DNA of 64,000 nucleotides from Vampirovibrio chlorellavorus (GCA_001858525.1 LAPX01000019.1:1-64000), one strand, 5' to 3'; numbered from the stretch's first letter, positions 18,270 through 26,879 are shown. Notes: generated by a model not told the origin, from the letters alone. Numbers and translations are program-made.

Positions 18270-19575
18270 ACTACTCGAAATAAACACAGCCCTGATTGAG
18301 CTTGAAAAGGAACTGGAGAAACTACAAACCCAAAATAGCGCCCTTGAAGCTGCAAGGGACACTTCGATCAAGGTGATCCGCAAATATGAAGAAAATATGC
18401 AATCAAGCATCAACCTCATCAATAAGCTTGTAAGCAGTGTCGAAGACGAAAAAGGGTCTTTGTCCAAAGGGTCCCAAGAGATACTGTCGGCTGCGAACTT
18501 CGCTTCCCAGAGCATCCAAGTTTTGATCTCAGGCTTGCAAGGGCAGCAGGAGGCGTTTTCAACGACGCTTGTCAACGCAAGACAAGAGATCGAGGGTTTC
18601 GATCTCAAAGGGCAGCAGATCCAAATAGAAAAGCAAATCAAAGCACTGTCCGATTCATCCGAGAACTTCTCAAACACGGTGAACCAATTTCTTCAGGAAA
18701 TCGAGAGTATTAGCCAGAAGCATTCAGATAAAGTTATCGCCGATCAAAAGGGCTATATCGAGACCGAACTCAAGGGTATACGACAAGCCGTAGGAGAGAT
18801 GGAAACTACGTTGCATGAACGGATAATATCAGAACTGGGATCGGTTTCTGGTACGCTTGCCAACCAAAAAGAGTATGTAGATAAAATATCCGCCGATCAA
18901 AAACACTTAATCGAGTCTGAAGGTAGGATGCTTCAACAATCTGTTGAAAAAATAGGAACGTCGCTAAAGACCGAACTGGGCTTGGTTTCTGATGTGCTTG
19001 CCAACCAAAAAGAGTATGTAGATAAAATATCCGCCGATCAAAAGCACTTAATTGAGTCTGAAGGTAGGATGCTTCAACAATCTGTTGAAAAAATAGGAAC
19101 GTCGCTAAAGACCGAACTGGGCTTGGTTTCTGATGCGCTTGCCAACCAGAAAGAGCAATTCGATCATCAGATTGAGCAGTTGAACGAAATGAGAAACTCA
19201 ATAAGTGATAACCTCAATGCTTTTGGAAAGAATGTCGAGGCTACACTAACATCTCATAATGTCGCTCTGGTGGACGAAAACAAACGCTTGCTCCAGGAAA
19301 AGGTGGTGATTCTGCAAGAGCATATCGCCGAACAGGATAAGAAACTAGAAAGCCATATCCATGCTGAGGTAGTTGAAGTCAAATATGAGCTTGGCAAATC
19401 GATTCAAGAATCCCAAAAAGTATCAAGCGAGGGCATTTCGGAATTGAAAAACACTCTCTCACAAACCGAAACCCAGCTTAAGGAAGAACTAAAAAGTCAG
19501 ACAAAGATGCAAAACATCCTGCTGGGCATCATTGTTTTGCAACTGATCCTGATGGTAGCTTTCCGGTTCATGTAA
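18262..19575 (+). CDS. long coiled-coil protein with C-terminal membrane anchor
   Basis: 437 residues, almost entirely heptad-patterned coiled coil and rich in Glu, Gln, Lys and Ser. It ends in a single hydrophobic segment (about 415-435) that would anchor it in the inner membrane with the coil in the cytoplasm. A 47-residue unit is repeated nearly identically in the middle. It overlaps the RecQ-like gene by 8 bases, which argues for joint function. The layout recalls membrane-anchored sensor or effector coils in some defence systems, but I see no ZorA-type motor motifs. Function unknown. Confidence 0.8.
   Translation: MPELLEINTALIELEKELEKLQTQNSALEAARDTSIKVIRKYEENMQSSINLINKLVSSVEDEKGSLSKGSQEILSAANFASQSIQVLISGLQGQQEAFSTTLVNARQEIEGFDLKGQQIQIEKQIKALSDSSENFSNTVNQFLQEIESISQKHSDKVIADQKGYIETELKGIRQAVGEMETTLHERIISELGSVSGTLANQKEYVDKISADQKHLIESEGRMLQQSVEKIGTSLKTELGLVSDVLANQKEYVDKISADQKHLIESEGRMLQQSVEKIGTSLKTELGLVSDALANQKEQFDHQIEQLNEMRNSISDNLNAFGKNVEATLTSHNVALVDENKRLLQEKVVILQEHIAEQDKKLESHIHAEVVEVKYELGKSIQESQKVSSEGISELKNTLSQTETQLKEELKSQTKMQNILLGIIVLQLILMVAFRFM
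18855..19155 (+). repeat. 141-bp tandem repeat inside coiled-coil gene
   Basis: Two nearly identical 141-bp units (18855-18995 and 18996-19136) and the start of a third (19137 on). Each encodes 47 residues, so the frame is kept. Differences are only a few bases, which points to recent duplication. The unit is a multiple of neither 7 nor 3.5 residues (47 = 6.7 heptads), so a stutter or skip is expected at each junction. Confidence 0.9.
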
Positions 19576-19634
19576 TCAAAACCGAAGATTTAGACCTTTA
19601 CAGAACCTGCTGTTGTAGCGGTTAATGAATCAGT

Positions 19635-20105
19635 ATGAAACTTAACTTTTCCATATTGCTCACATCCATTATCTTCTACTTGGCTCCGGCTTATGGAGAG
19701 GTGGTTTGCTCCATCCATGACGGAGATACGTTTAGAGTGGCCAAGAAGGATTGCAATAAGGAAGAAACTCGCTCCATCAGGCTTTGGGGAGTTGACAGCC
19801 CTGAATTGAGGCAGGAGTATGGTAGGGAATCCAAAGAATTTGTGACCAAACTGGTTAACGATAGGGAGGTGCGTCTTGATTGCGTGGGTAAGAGTTACAA
19901 AAGATTTGTTTGCCGTGTTGCCGTCATTGCTGGGGAAAGATCGCTGGATCTTGGGACGGAACTGGTGGGCTGGGGCCTGGCTTATGATGCGGTACGCTAT
20001 TCAGGGGGAGCGTATACATCAGCAGAACGGTTTGCCCAGAGAATGAACCGAGGTGTTTGGCAGCAACCTGAAGGGGGTGTTAGGCCCTGGGAATATCGCA
20101 AATAA
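19635..20105 (+). CDS. secreted thermonuclease-like nuclease
   Basis: 156 residues with an N-terminal signal peptide (hydrophobic core to about residue 20, cleavage near AYG-E) and an SNase/TNase OB-fold. The active-site residues are visible: DGDTFR supplies the calcium-binding Asp, RLWGVDSPE the first Arg and nearby acid, and a later RFVCRV the second Arg. Such exported, calcium-dependent, non-specific nucleases are common beside conjugation genes. It follows the coiled-coil gene by 59 bases on the same strand and is convergent with traM. It may belong to the conjugative backbone rather than to the RecQ module. Confidence 0.88.
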   Translation: MKLNFSILLTSIIFYLAPAYGEVVCSIHDGDTFRVAKKDCNKEETRSIRLWGVDSPELRQEYGRESKEFVTKLVNDREVRLDCVGKSYKRFVCRVAVIAGERSLDLGTELVGWGLAYDAVRYSGGAYTSAERFAQRMNRGVWQQPEGGVRPWEYRK

Positions 20106-20194
20106 TCTATGTCTAATCACCTAAAAGCGTTCGTATAAGGCTGTAAATAGCTCAAATCAAGCTGCAATAACAGTAATGGGTGTGGATAAAGAAT

Positions 20195-20626
20195 TCAGTT
20201 AAGAAAAAATGTTTTGAACATTATTCCCAAGACGAAAAAGCTGCAAGCTGTAATAGTATATACACCCCAATCACTGCTGCTGGTCATTTTGTGCCAAGCT
20301 TTATCTTTATATTGTAGGTTCTCAACATCAATTTCAGTTGTAAATTTATTGGTTACTTTAGGGGCATTCTCAGCTAAAGTTTGGCTTAAGGCTTCTAATG
20401 ACCGATTGACCATTTCGCTACCCATGGCAGATGCTTGGTTTAGTCTCTCTATCCCCTGAGATACCACCAGTTTATTTTGTTCCTCCAGCAAGGCTTGAAA
20501 CTTTTCCAGATATTGAGAAAGAAGCAGTTCATTCAGCGTAACCGCCACAAAAACCGGATCATCTGGCTTTAAGGTAATCTGGTGTTTTTTCTGAATTTCC
20601 TGTATTAGAACTTGCGTTTCCATCAT
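20195..20626 (-). CDS. traM: TraM-like conjugation protein
   Basis: 143 residues: a helical cytoplasmic part and one C-terminal membrane segment (about 122-141). By position it is the RP4 TraM counterpart, the third gene of the leftward traK-traL-traM set, 4 bases after the traL stop. Sequence similarity alone would not have been enough; the name rests on gene order, size and the C-terminal membrane helix. It is expected to improve transfer frequency and is not essential for nicking. Confidence 0.6.
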   Translation of the reverse strand: MMETQVLIQEIQKKHQITLKPDDPVFVAVTLNELLLSQYLEKFQALLEEQNKLVVSQGIERLNQASAMGSEMVNRSLEALSQTLAENAPKVTNKFTTEIDVENLQYKDKAWHKMTSSSDWGVYTITACSFFVLGIMFKTFFLN

Positions 20627-20630
20627 GAGC

Positions 20631-21356
20631 TTATACTGCTACCGCATCCATTTGTTCAAATAGGTTACGCTTAACCATCGTCAGGCGTTGCTTGGCCATC
20701 AACTCAAAGATGGGGTTTTCTTTCACTTCGGCGAAGGTGGCCCGATGCGCCAGCATCATTTCCACATCCTGGCCAAACGTGGATGATGTTTGGCGGGGAA
20801 TCCGGATTAGCCCGCTAATCCGGCTTTTATGCCTAGTGTACACTTTCATTTCTTCAAACGTTTTGCCCTCTTCACTGGCAATGGGGCCAAAGTATTCATT
20901 CAGCCAGACCATTAAATTGGCTTTCTCTGGTAAGTGTTCCGCCAATTTGCTAAATCCAGTCAGGGTATCCCGTAAACCTTGAGAGCCACTGATTAAGGTA
21001 TGAATATAGACTTCTTTCCCGTTGTCTGAAAGCAAGTTAATCACATCATTTTCCAGCAAATAATTGGAAAGCGGCAAAAACGAAGCCGCCCCATTATCAA
21101 TGACAAAATGACTATCTTGCTCAATCAACAGGGTCATCATTTGGTCAAACTTACGAGGGTTCAACTCATTCCCGTCCATCAACTCCAAGCGTTGAACATT
21201 GAAGGCTTTATAGCCTGAAAACGTAGCGTTTACGGGATCGGTATCAATGCAAATTACCTCCCGATCCTGCTCTTGGTGGTACTGGGCTAGCAAAGAGGCC
21301 ACGAAAGTTTTCCCAACCCCGCCTTTGCCCTGCAGTATAAAGTGCACTCGTTTCAT
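20631..21356 (-). CDS. traL: TraL, ParA/MinD-like conjugation ATPase
   Basis: 241 residues, the same length as I recall for RP4 TraL, with a deviant Walker A at the N-terminus (LQGKGGVGKTFVASLLAQY, about 8-26) and ICIDTDP as the A' motif. TraL proteins are ParA-superfamily ATPases of the IncP Tra1 region whose role in transfer is modest and poorly defined. The gene sits between traK and traM, all leftward from oriT. A chromosome-partition ParA is the alternative, but no parB partner is present. Confidence 0.85.
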   Translation of the reverse strand: MKRVHFILQGKGGVGKTFVASLLAQYHQEQDREVICIDTDPVNATFSGYKAFNVQRLELMDGNELNPRKFDQMMTLLIEQDSHFVIDNGAASFLPLSNYLLENDVINLLSDNGKEVYIHTLISGSQGLRDTLTGFSKLAEHLPEKANLMVWLNEYFGPIASEEGKTFEEMKVYTRHKSRISGLIRIPRQTSSTFGQDVEMMLAHRATFAEVKENPIFELMAKQRLTMVKRNLFEQMDAVAV

Positions 21357-21386
21357 CTGAATAAGCTCCTCTCACTGGTGTTTCTA

Positions 21387-21722
21387 TCAAAATAACTCGC
21401 TATCCGCTAAAGGGGTGGGATCGTTTAAGCCCTTCTTGGGTGTCACAGTTGGTGAAGTATATTTTGAGGGCCTTGCCTCAGTTTTGGTACTCTGCTCATT
21501 CGAGAGAGGTGCTTCGGTATTGGGCTTATTAACAGGGTCCCCAGTAATATATTTGCCCACGTAGCGGGTAAATTGGGTGTATGCGATTCCGAGCTTGTCT
21601 TTTCGTTTTTCATAGATTTGGGTTAACGGATAACCCGCTTCAATTTCCTGCTGAATCTCTGCAAAATGCGCCTTGAACGTGATGCGTCCCAGGCCATAGT
21701 GGCCCTTCGTTGTTTGGTTCAT
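21387..21722 (-). CDS. traK: TraK, oriT-binding relaxosome protein
   Basis: 111 residues. The N-terminal 60 match the TraK pattern (GRITFKAHFAEIQQEI, ITQxY-like LTQIYEKR, then YTQFTRYVGKYI), a helix-turn-helix-like DNA-binding region; the remainder is a polar tail. In RP4, TraK binds and bends the DNA on its own side of nic. Here the matching side carries a helically phased TGCA array. Ribosome site AGAGGG precedes the ATG at 21722. Confidence 0.85.
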   Translation of the reverse strand: MNQTTKGHYGLGRITFKAHFAEIQQEIEAGYPLTQIYEKRKDKLGIAYTQFTRYVGKYITGDPVNKPNTEAPLSNEQSTKTEARPSKYTSPTVTPKKGLNDPTPLADSELF

Positions 21723-21773
21723 GAAACCCTCTTGACATGAAAAATCGAGTCACTGCTCGCGAAAGCATGCGAA

Positions 21774-21802
21774 CGATAGCACGGGACTCATTCTTTTGAC
21801 AA
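21774..21802 (-). promoter_or_regulatory. predicted traK promoter
   Basis: On the minus strand TTGTCA (21802-21797) is followed after 17 bases by CTATCG (21779-21774), preceded by TG as in an extended -10. It reads toward traK, whose ATG is about 50 bases downstream. It overlaps the start of the TGCA array, so TraK could autoregulate; that is inference. Confidence 0.5.
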
Positions 21803-21806
21803 GTTT

Positions 21807-21934
21807 TGCATAGATTTGCATAGTTTGACCTTCTTGAGAATGCAAAACTCCGAAAAACTATGCAAAACAGTGCAATACAATGCAAACGTTGCATGAAAAA
21901 GGCCGGTGTGACATGAATATTGCATACTTTTGCA
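21807..21934. repeat. helically phased TGCA array in oriT
   Basis: TGCA tetranucleotides, mostly within ATGCAAA or TTTGCAT, occur at 21807, 21817, 21841, 21861, 21871, 21881, 21890, 21921 and 21931. Spacings are multiples of about 10 bases, one DNA turn, within each cluster. The array lies between traK and nic. It probably represents repeated relaxosome-protein sites on one face of the helix, or intrinsically bent DNA. Confidence 0.75.
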
Positions 21935-21949
21935 CAGATTTTCATAAAT

Positions 21950-21982
21950 AAAAATGGCAGGACAGGTATTGTAGGCCTACAA
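21950..21982 (-). other. oriT: oriT nic region, IncP type
   Basis: Minus strand reads GGCCTAC, three bases, ACCTGTCCTG, then CC. This aligns base for base in spacing with the RP4 nic region (GGCCTAC-N3-ACCTATCCTG/CC), with one change in the last block. The predicted cut on the minus strand is between 21958 and 21957. The perfect 14-bp palindrome TTGTAGGCCTACAA (21969-21982) abuts it and may be the TraJ site. The 5' end produced leads leftward, through traK-traL-traM and the defence genes; traJ, traI and traG enter last. Confidence 0.85.
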
Positions 21983-22097
21983 GCACAGCTTGCATCCCTC
22001 CAATACAGAGAAAGCTTATTCGGGGGAACCCCTCAACGCACGTCCTGTTTGGCTACCGCCAAGTGATTCAAGTGGTTAAAATTCAAGGGGAAATCCA

Positions 22098-22451
22098 ATG
22101 GCAGATCGGGAGATCCGGGATCGTCTGCATCCCATTAAAGTCTATGTTTCCGCCAGTGAGCGGGTGAAAATTGAACACCGGGCAAGCGCTGTCAAGTTGG
22201 CCCCTAGTGCGTTTATGCGTTCTCTGGCCTTGGGCTTTGAACCGAAAAGTGCCTTTGATAAAGTCGCCATTACAACACTCATCAAACTTCATGCGGATCA
22301 GGGCCGATTGGGTGGCTTGCTCAAGCTTTGGCTAACGGACAGGAAAGGGGATGGCCTGAATGCCAGTAACGTGCGTTCGGTGCTTCAGCAAATAGAATCA
22401 CTTCAGATTGAATTGGCGCAGATTGTGATGGCGGAGAAAAAGCGCTTATGA
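22098..22451 (+). CDS. traJ: TraJ, oriT-recognition relaxosome accessory
   Basis: 117 residues with a ribbon-helix-helix-like N-terminus (IKVYVSASERVKIEHRA, then LAPSAFMRSLALG) typical of TraJ/MobC accessory proteins that bind beside nic and recruit the relaxase. Good ribosome site AGGGGA before the ATG. The stop overlaps the traI start by 4 bases (ATGA at 22448-22451). Rightward counterpart to the leftward traK set, with oriT between them as in RP4. Confidence 0.88.
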   Translation: MADREIRDRLHPIKVYVSASERVKIEHRASAVKLAPSAFMRSLALGFEPKSAFDKVAITTLIKLHADQGRLGGLLKLWLTDRKGDGLNASNVRSVLQQIESLQIELAQIVMAEKKRL

Positions 22452-24409
22452 TTTCCAAGCGTATTGACCGGAAACTGAAAACCTCCGATTTTGACCGCTT
22501 GGGCCGCTATGTGCTGGAGGCCAAGAACGATGCGGCCACCATTTTGTGGACCCGTACCGCTGAATACGTGGTGGACTTAAAAGCAGAGACCGAAGGCGAG
22601 AAGGTGCTTTGGTATCGACTTTCCAATTGTGAGGCTGAAATTCCGGCAATGGCCATTGCCGAAGTGCTGGTCACTCAGTCTCAAAATACACGTTCTCAAG
22701 CGGATAAGACCTATCATTGTGTGATTTCATTTCCTGAGGGTGAGCAGCCCTCCCGAGCTCAATTGGAAGATATCGAAGACCAGATGTGCGAAGCCCTTGG
22801 CTTGGCGGAACACCAGCGGATTAGCGCGGTGCATCAGGATACGGATAATATTCATCTGCATTTGGCCATCAACAAGGTACATCCGGCTACATTCAAGCTC
22901 CATGAGCCTTATCGGGATTACTATGTCCGGGATAAGACTTGTCGAGCGCTGGAACTCAAACACGGATTAACCGTGGATAACGGCATGGGTCAGGGGCAAC
23001 GCTACGGCAAAGCCCAAGTCTTGGAGGCCCATACTGGGGAGCGAACCTTACTGGGCTGGATTCAGACGGAAGCCAAACCGGCCTTGGTTCAAGCAGTACA
23101 AGAGGAGAAAAACTGGGATGCGCTACACCAGGTTATGGCTGAGCATGGCTTGATAATTAAACCGCGTGGGGCTGGGTTGGTCATAACCTTGGCCGATGGG
23201 TCCATGGGGGTTAAAGCCAGTTCTGTTGATCAAAGTCTGTCCTTTAAAAGTTTGACTGAACGCTTTGGGGTGTATGTTCCCCCTGAAAACGTTCAATCGC
23301 CTGTGACCAAACAGGAAAACCCTAAAATGACTTACCAGAAAGGGCCAAAGCAGACGGATGAAGCAGCGCAAGAACTTTATACGAGTTTTCAATCTCAAAA
23401 ACAATCGGCTTGGCTGGCCAAAAGCCAACTCAAAGAACGCCTGGCAACTGAGAAAGAACGATTTGCCCAGCATTTAAAAGTCTGGCATGCTCAGGAACGA
23501 TTGAAAATTAAGCAATCCAGCCTGACTTCACAAGCCAAACGGCTGGCCTACCAGCAATTGGCGCAAAATCGCGAATCGGCATTGCAAGCGCAGCGCGAAA
23601 CAGTAAAACGCCAAAAACAGAATTTAAAAGCCTTGCGACCCGCGCCGACATGGGAAGAATTCCTGATTCAGCAAGCGGAACAAGGAAGTAGCAAGGCGCT
23701 TGAGCTACTACGCCATCGGAAAGCCAAGCAAGCTAACTTTGAAAAGGCCTTATTAACTGCGGATGACCTGACGCAAGCCAAGCAACTTATCTATCAGGAT
23801 TTGAAGCCCTTCATTCGTAAAAACGGCGATCTGATATACCAAGTCCAGGACGGGGGGGCTGTGACCGATGAGAAGCAATGGGTATCGGTCAGCACTGTAA
23901 CGACGGGATCAGCTATTTTGGCCCTCACAATAGCAGCTGAGCGCTTTCAAAATCATCCCCTGGATGTGCAGGGCAGCCCTGAATTCAAACGGCAAATTGT
24001 GCAGCTGGCCGCTCAACACAACATGGCGGTGACCTTCAAAGATGGAGCGCTGGAGCAAGAGCGTCAGCAGCTCATTCAGGGGCAACAAGCATCTCTGCGA
24101 CCAGAAAGCTCTATTTTACCTGCCTTGCAAGCTTATATCACCGAGCGAAATCGGATGCGGAAACGGGTTAACGATCTAAAACCCCATCGGGCCTGGACGG
24201 CTCAAGATGCAGGTCCTGTAACTTATCAGGGGCGGCGCACCTTAACGGACGGCACTGAAGCCGTGCTACTTGAAACCCAAGAAGCCATGTTGGTGAAACC
24301 CGTTCAGCGCTCAGAGGACTTTCAGAAAATTGCCGTGGGGCAGACGGTTCAATTGGATGAAAAAGGCCAATGGCAGCGCTCAAGCCAACTGAAAGGACGA
24401 GGGCGATGA
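22448..24409 (+). CDS. traI: TraI, MOBP relaxase
   Basis: 653 residues. The N-terminal relaxase has a likely nicking Tyr21 (DFDRLGRYV) and the metal-site motif HQDTDNIHLHLAIN at about 129-142, the MOBP three-histidine form. The middle region is charged coiled coil (about 300-420), followed by a C-terminal domain with NDLKPHRAW and YQGRRTLTDG seen in TraI/LPD-type tails. The relaxase cuts oriT on the minus strand, stays on the 5' end and is exported through TraG and the Trb channel. Coupled to traJ and traG by 4-base overlaps. Confidence 0.93.
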   Translation: MISKRIDRKLKTSDFDRLGRYVLEAKNDAATILWTRTAEYVVDLKAETEGEKVLWYRLSNCEAEIPAMAIAEVLVTQSQNTRSQADKTYHCVISFPEGEQPSRAQLEDIEDQMCEALGLAEHQRISAVHQDTDNIHLHLAINKVHPATFKLHEPYRDYYVRDKTCRALELKHGLTVDNGMGQGQRYGKAQVLEAHTGERTLLGWIQTEAKPALVQAVQEEKNWDALHQVMAEHGLIIKPRGAGLVITLADGSMGVKASSVDQSLSFKSLTERFGVYVPPENVQSPVTKQENPKMTYQKGPKQTDEAAQELYTSFQSQKQSAWLAKSQLKERLATEKERFAQHLKVWHAQERLKIKQSSLTSQAKRLAYQQLAQNRESALQAQRETVKRQKQNLKALRPAPTWEEFLIQQAEQGSSKALELLRHRKAKQANFEKALLTADDLTQAKQLIYQDLKPFIRKNGDLIYQVQDGGAVTDEKQWVSVSTVTTGSAILALTIAAERFQNHPLDVQGSPEFKRQIVQLAAQHNMAVTFKDGALEQERQQLIQGQQASLRPESSILPALQAYITERNRMRKRVNDLKPHRAWTAQDAGPVTYQGRRTLTDGTEAVLLETQEAMLVKPVQRSEDFQKIAVGQTVQLDEKGQWQRSSQLKGRGR

Positions 24410-26331
24410 GCAAAGCAGATCCCAAAACTCAGACTTCCCTGGATTTGACGATTATGGCCGTGGTCATGATTCTAGCCAGTACGGGAGCCACACAATTTGT
24501 GGCTGAGCGATTCCACTATAATCCAGCGTTTGGGAATCCCTGGTTTGACCGTTTTTATGCCCCTTGGAATTGGCTGGTTTGGCAGAATCAGTTTGCCAGC
24601 AGTGGCCCTCAAACGTTTTCAGTGGTCAACGTGTTCTTGCTGTTGACACTGGGAATCACTATTTTTTCGTACTTTACGCTGTTGAATCTCCGGGCACGGA
24701 ATCCTCAAGGTCACCAAGACGTGCATGGCACGGCCCATTTTGCCACCCAAGCAGAGATTGAAGACACTGGTCTACTGCCAAACCCACAGGAACCCAACGC
24801 CGGGGTTTATGTGGGCGGTTGGACAGATCAGAAAAAGCGGCTCCATTATCTGCGCCACAATGGCCCTGAGCATATTGCAGCCATTGCCCCCACAAGATCT
24901 GGGAAGGGCGTAGGCCTGGTTGTTCCCACCTTGCTGGCTTGGCCGCATTCGGTGGTGGTCAATGACATGAAGGCGGAACTTTGGAATCTAACGGCGGGTT
25001 ATCGAAAACATGAGTTGAACGGCACGGTTTTGAAATTTGACCCCGCTTCCGAGACTGGCAGTTGTGCTTTTAACCCGTTGGATGAAGTACGTCTTGGCGT
25101 GACCGAAGTGGGGGATGTGCAGAACCTGGCCAATATCATTGTCGATCCCGATGGGAAAGGCTTGGTGGATCACTGGGCCAAAACCGCGCATGCGTTTTTG
25201 ACCGGTCTCATCTTACATTTGATTTACCAGACCGGCAAAAAAGCCAGCTTATCGGATGTGGCCTATGCCATTTCTGATCCCACCCGGCCCATTGATGCCC
25301 TCTATGAGGAGATGGTGAATAACCGGCACAGCAGCCAAACCGCTCGACAAGTGGTGGCTTCAGCGGGTCAAGATATGCTCAACCGGCCAGAGCAGGAACG
25401 GGGCTCGGTGCTTTCTTCCGCTCAGGCCTTTTTGACCATTTACCGGGATCCACTGGTTGCCAAGAATATCAGCCGCAGTGATTTTTCCATTCATGATCTG
25501 ATGCACCAAAAGCATCCGGTTTCACTTTACCTGGTGGTTCGCCCGGCAGACAAAGATCGATTGAAGCCCCTAATGCGCCTGATTTTGAATCAGATTGTGC
25601 GCGTTTTGACCCGAGATGAGCAAAAATTTGAAGGCGGCCAGCCCGCCAAATCCTATGAACAGCGCCTGCTGTTAATGCTGGATGAGTTCCCCACCTTTGG
25701 CCGTCTGGAAGTGTTTCAGGAAGCCTTGGCGTTCATTGCAGGGTATGGCATGAAAGCCTATCTCATCATGCAGGATATCGCCCAACTTCAAGCCGCATAC
25801 GGGCAAAATGAAAGCATTCTTGCCAACTGTCATATTCGGGTGGCCTATGCGCCTAATAACGTACTAACGGCAGAATGGTTATCTAAGCTGTTGGGACAAG
25901 CCACGGTGGTGAAAGAGGACTACACCAGTTCGGGAAAACGCTCTGGGGGGATGCTGGGGCAAGTCAGCCGTTCGTTTCATTCGTTGGGCCGCCCATTGAT
26001 GACGCCGGATGAGGTGATGCGTTTAAAAGCGCCTAGAAAAGACCGGCTGGGCAATATTGAAAATCCTGGGGAAATGCTGGTTTTTGCGGCAGGCCACGCG
26101 CCAATTCAGGGGACTCAAATTCTGTATTTCCGCGATCCCTGGTTTAAAGAGGCTGCCAAAATTGCCCCACCCAAGCATTCCGATACAATCTTGGATACCA
26201 GGCAAATCAGGCTTAAACATATGGGCAATTTGGCGTCTTCAAGTGGCAGTTCTACAAGCCCTGCTCCCAAGCATCGGGTCCAGCCTGTGTTATTGGAGCG
26301 GATCCAACAACCGCCAACCCAAGCCCGATGA
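24406..26331 (+). CDS. traG: TraG, type IV coupling ATPase (VirD4 family)
   Basis: About 641 residues from the ATG at 24406, which has a ribosome site (AAGGA...GAGGG) and overlaps the traI stop; the open frame extends 12 codons further upstream. Two N-terminal membrane segments (about 14-35 and 65-85) are followed by the cytoplasmic ATPase with Walker A PTRSGKGVG (about 165) and Walker B LLMLDEFPTFG. It links the relaxosome at oriT to the Trb mating channel and pumps the DNA. Ends with a 4-base overlap with traF. Confidence 0.93.
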   Translation: MSKADPKTQTSLDLTIMAVVMILASTGATQFVAERFHYNPAFGNPWFDRFYAPWNWLVWQNQFASSGPQTFSVVNVFLLLTLGITIFSYFTLLNLRARNPQGHQDVHGTAHFATQAEIEDTGLLPNPQEPNAGVYVGGWTDQKKRLHYLRHNGPEHIAAIAPTRSGKGVGLVVPTLLAWPHSVVVNDMKAELWNLTAGYRKHELNGTVLKFDPASETGSCAFNPLDEVRLGVTEVGDVQNLANIIVDPDGKGLVDHWAKTAHAFLTGLILHLIYQTGKKASLSDVAYAISDPTRPIDALYEEMVNNRHSSQTARQVVASAGQDMLNRPEQERGSVLSSAQAFLTIYRDPLVAKNISRSDFSIHDLMHQKHPVSLYLVVRPADKDRLKPLMRLILNQIVRVLTRDEQKFEGGQPAKSYEQRLLLMLDEFPTFGRLEVFQEALAFIAGYGMKAYLIMQDIAQLQAAYGQNESILANCHIRVAYAPNNVLTAEWLSKLLGQATVVKEDYTSSGKRSGGMLGQVSRSFHSLGRPLMTPDEVMRLKAPRKDRLGNIENPGEMLVFAAGHAPIQGTQILYFRDPWFKEAAKIAPPKHSDTILDTRQIRLKHMGNLASSSGSSTSPAPKHRVQPVLLERIQQPPTQAR

Positions 26332-26879
26332 GAACGCTATTGATCCGGTATTTTAGTGGGGTTGCCCTCATTGGGAGCCTGTTATGGGTGTTCTATGCTC
26401 AGGGCTATCGGATTATTACCACGCCTTCTGTTCCACCAGGCGTATGGAAAGTTGAACCAATCCATGGCCCTATTCGGCAGGGACAGTTTGTCTGGCTTTG
26501 CCCGCCAGATACACAGCTTTTTCGATTAGCCAAGCAACGTGGTTATATTCCAGAAGGTGAGTGTCCTGGTGGTTACAGGCACTTATTGAAGCCTGTCGCG
26601 GCAGTCACAAGTGATAAAATTCTTATCAAAAAATCCGGAATTTTCGTGAATGGTGAGTTTATTCAAAACAGCCAAGTTCTCAAAAGGGATCAGAAGGGTC
26701 AGCCATTACCACAGGCTATATCGACTCAATATATGGTTCAGCCTGGCTTTATATGGGTAATTTCTCCTTTTGATTTAAAAAGTTTCGATAGCCGATACTT
26801 TCATGGGGTATCTACTACTCAGCTTAAAGGTATTGCCAGGCCAGTGTTGATCTTTAATGACGTGCACCCTTCAATCTAA
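26328..26879 (+). CDS. traF: TraF, conjugative pilin-processing peptidase
   Basis: 183 residues, S26 (signal-peptidase-like) fold: one N-terminal membrane helix, then the catalytic Ser in TTPSVPPGVW (about 33) and a general-base Lys in the HLLKPVAAV segment (about 87). In RP4, TraF trims and cyclises the TrbC pilin; a trbC gene is present at 47894. Start overlaps the traG stop (ATGA). Its last 9 bases overlap, tail to tail, the AT-rich gene on the other strand, which marks the right border of the Tra1 block here. Confidence 0.88.
   Translation: MRTLLIRYFSGVALIGSLLWVFYAQGYRIITTPSVPPGVWKVEPIHGPIRQGQFVWLCPPDTQLFRLAKQRGYIPEGECPGGYRHLLKPVAAVTSDKILIKKSGIFVNGEFIQNSQVLKRDQKGQPLPQAISTQYMVQPGFIWVISPFDLKSFDSRYFHGVSTTQLKGIARPVLIFNDVHPSI

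Noticed and set aside
18262-19575. ZorA-like motor protein
   Set aside because: Only one membrane segment, at the C-terminus, and no MotA/ExbB region; there is no ZorB partner.
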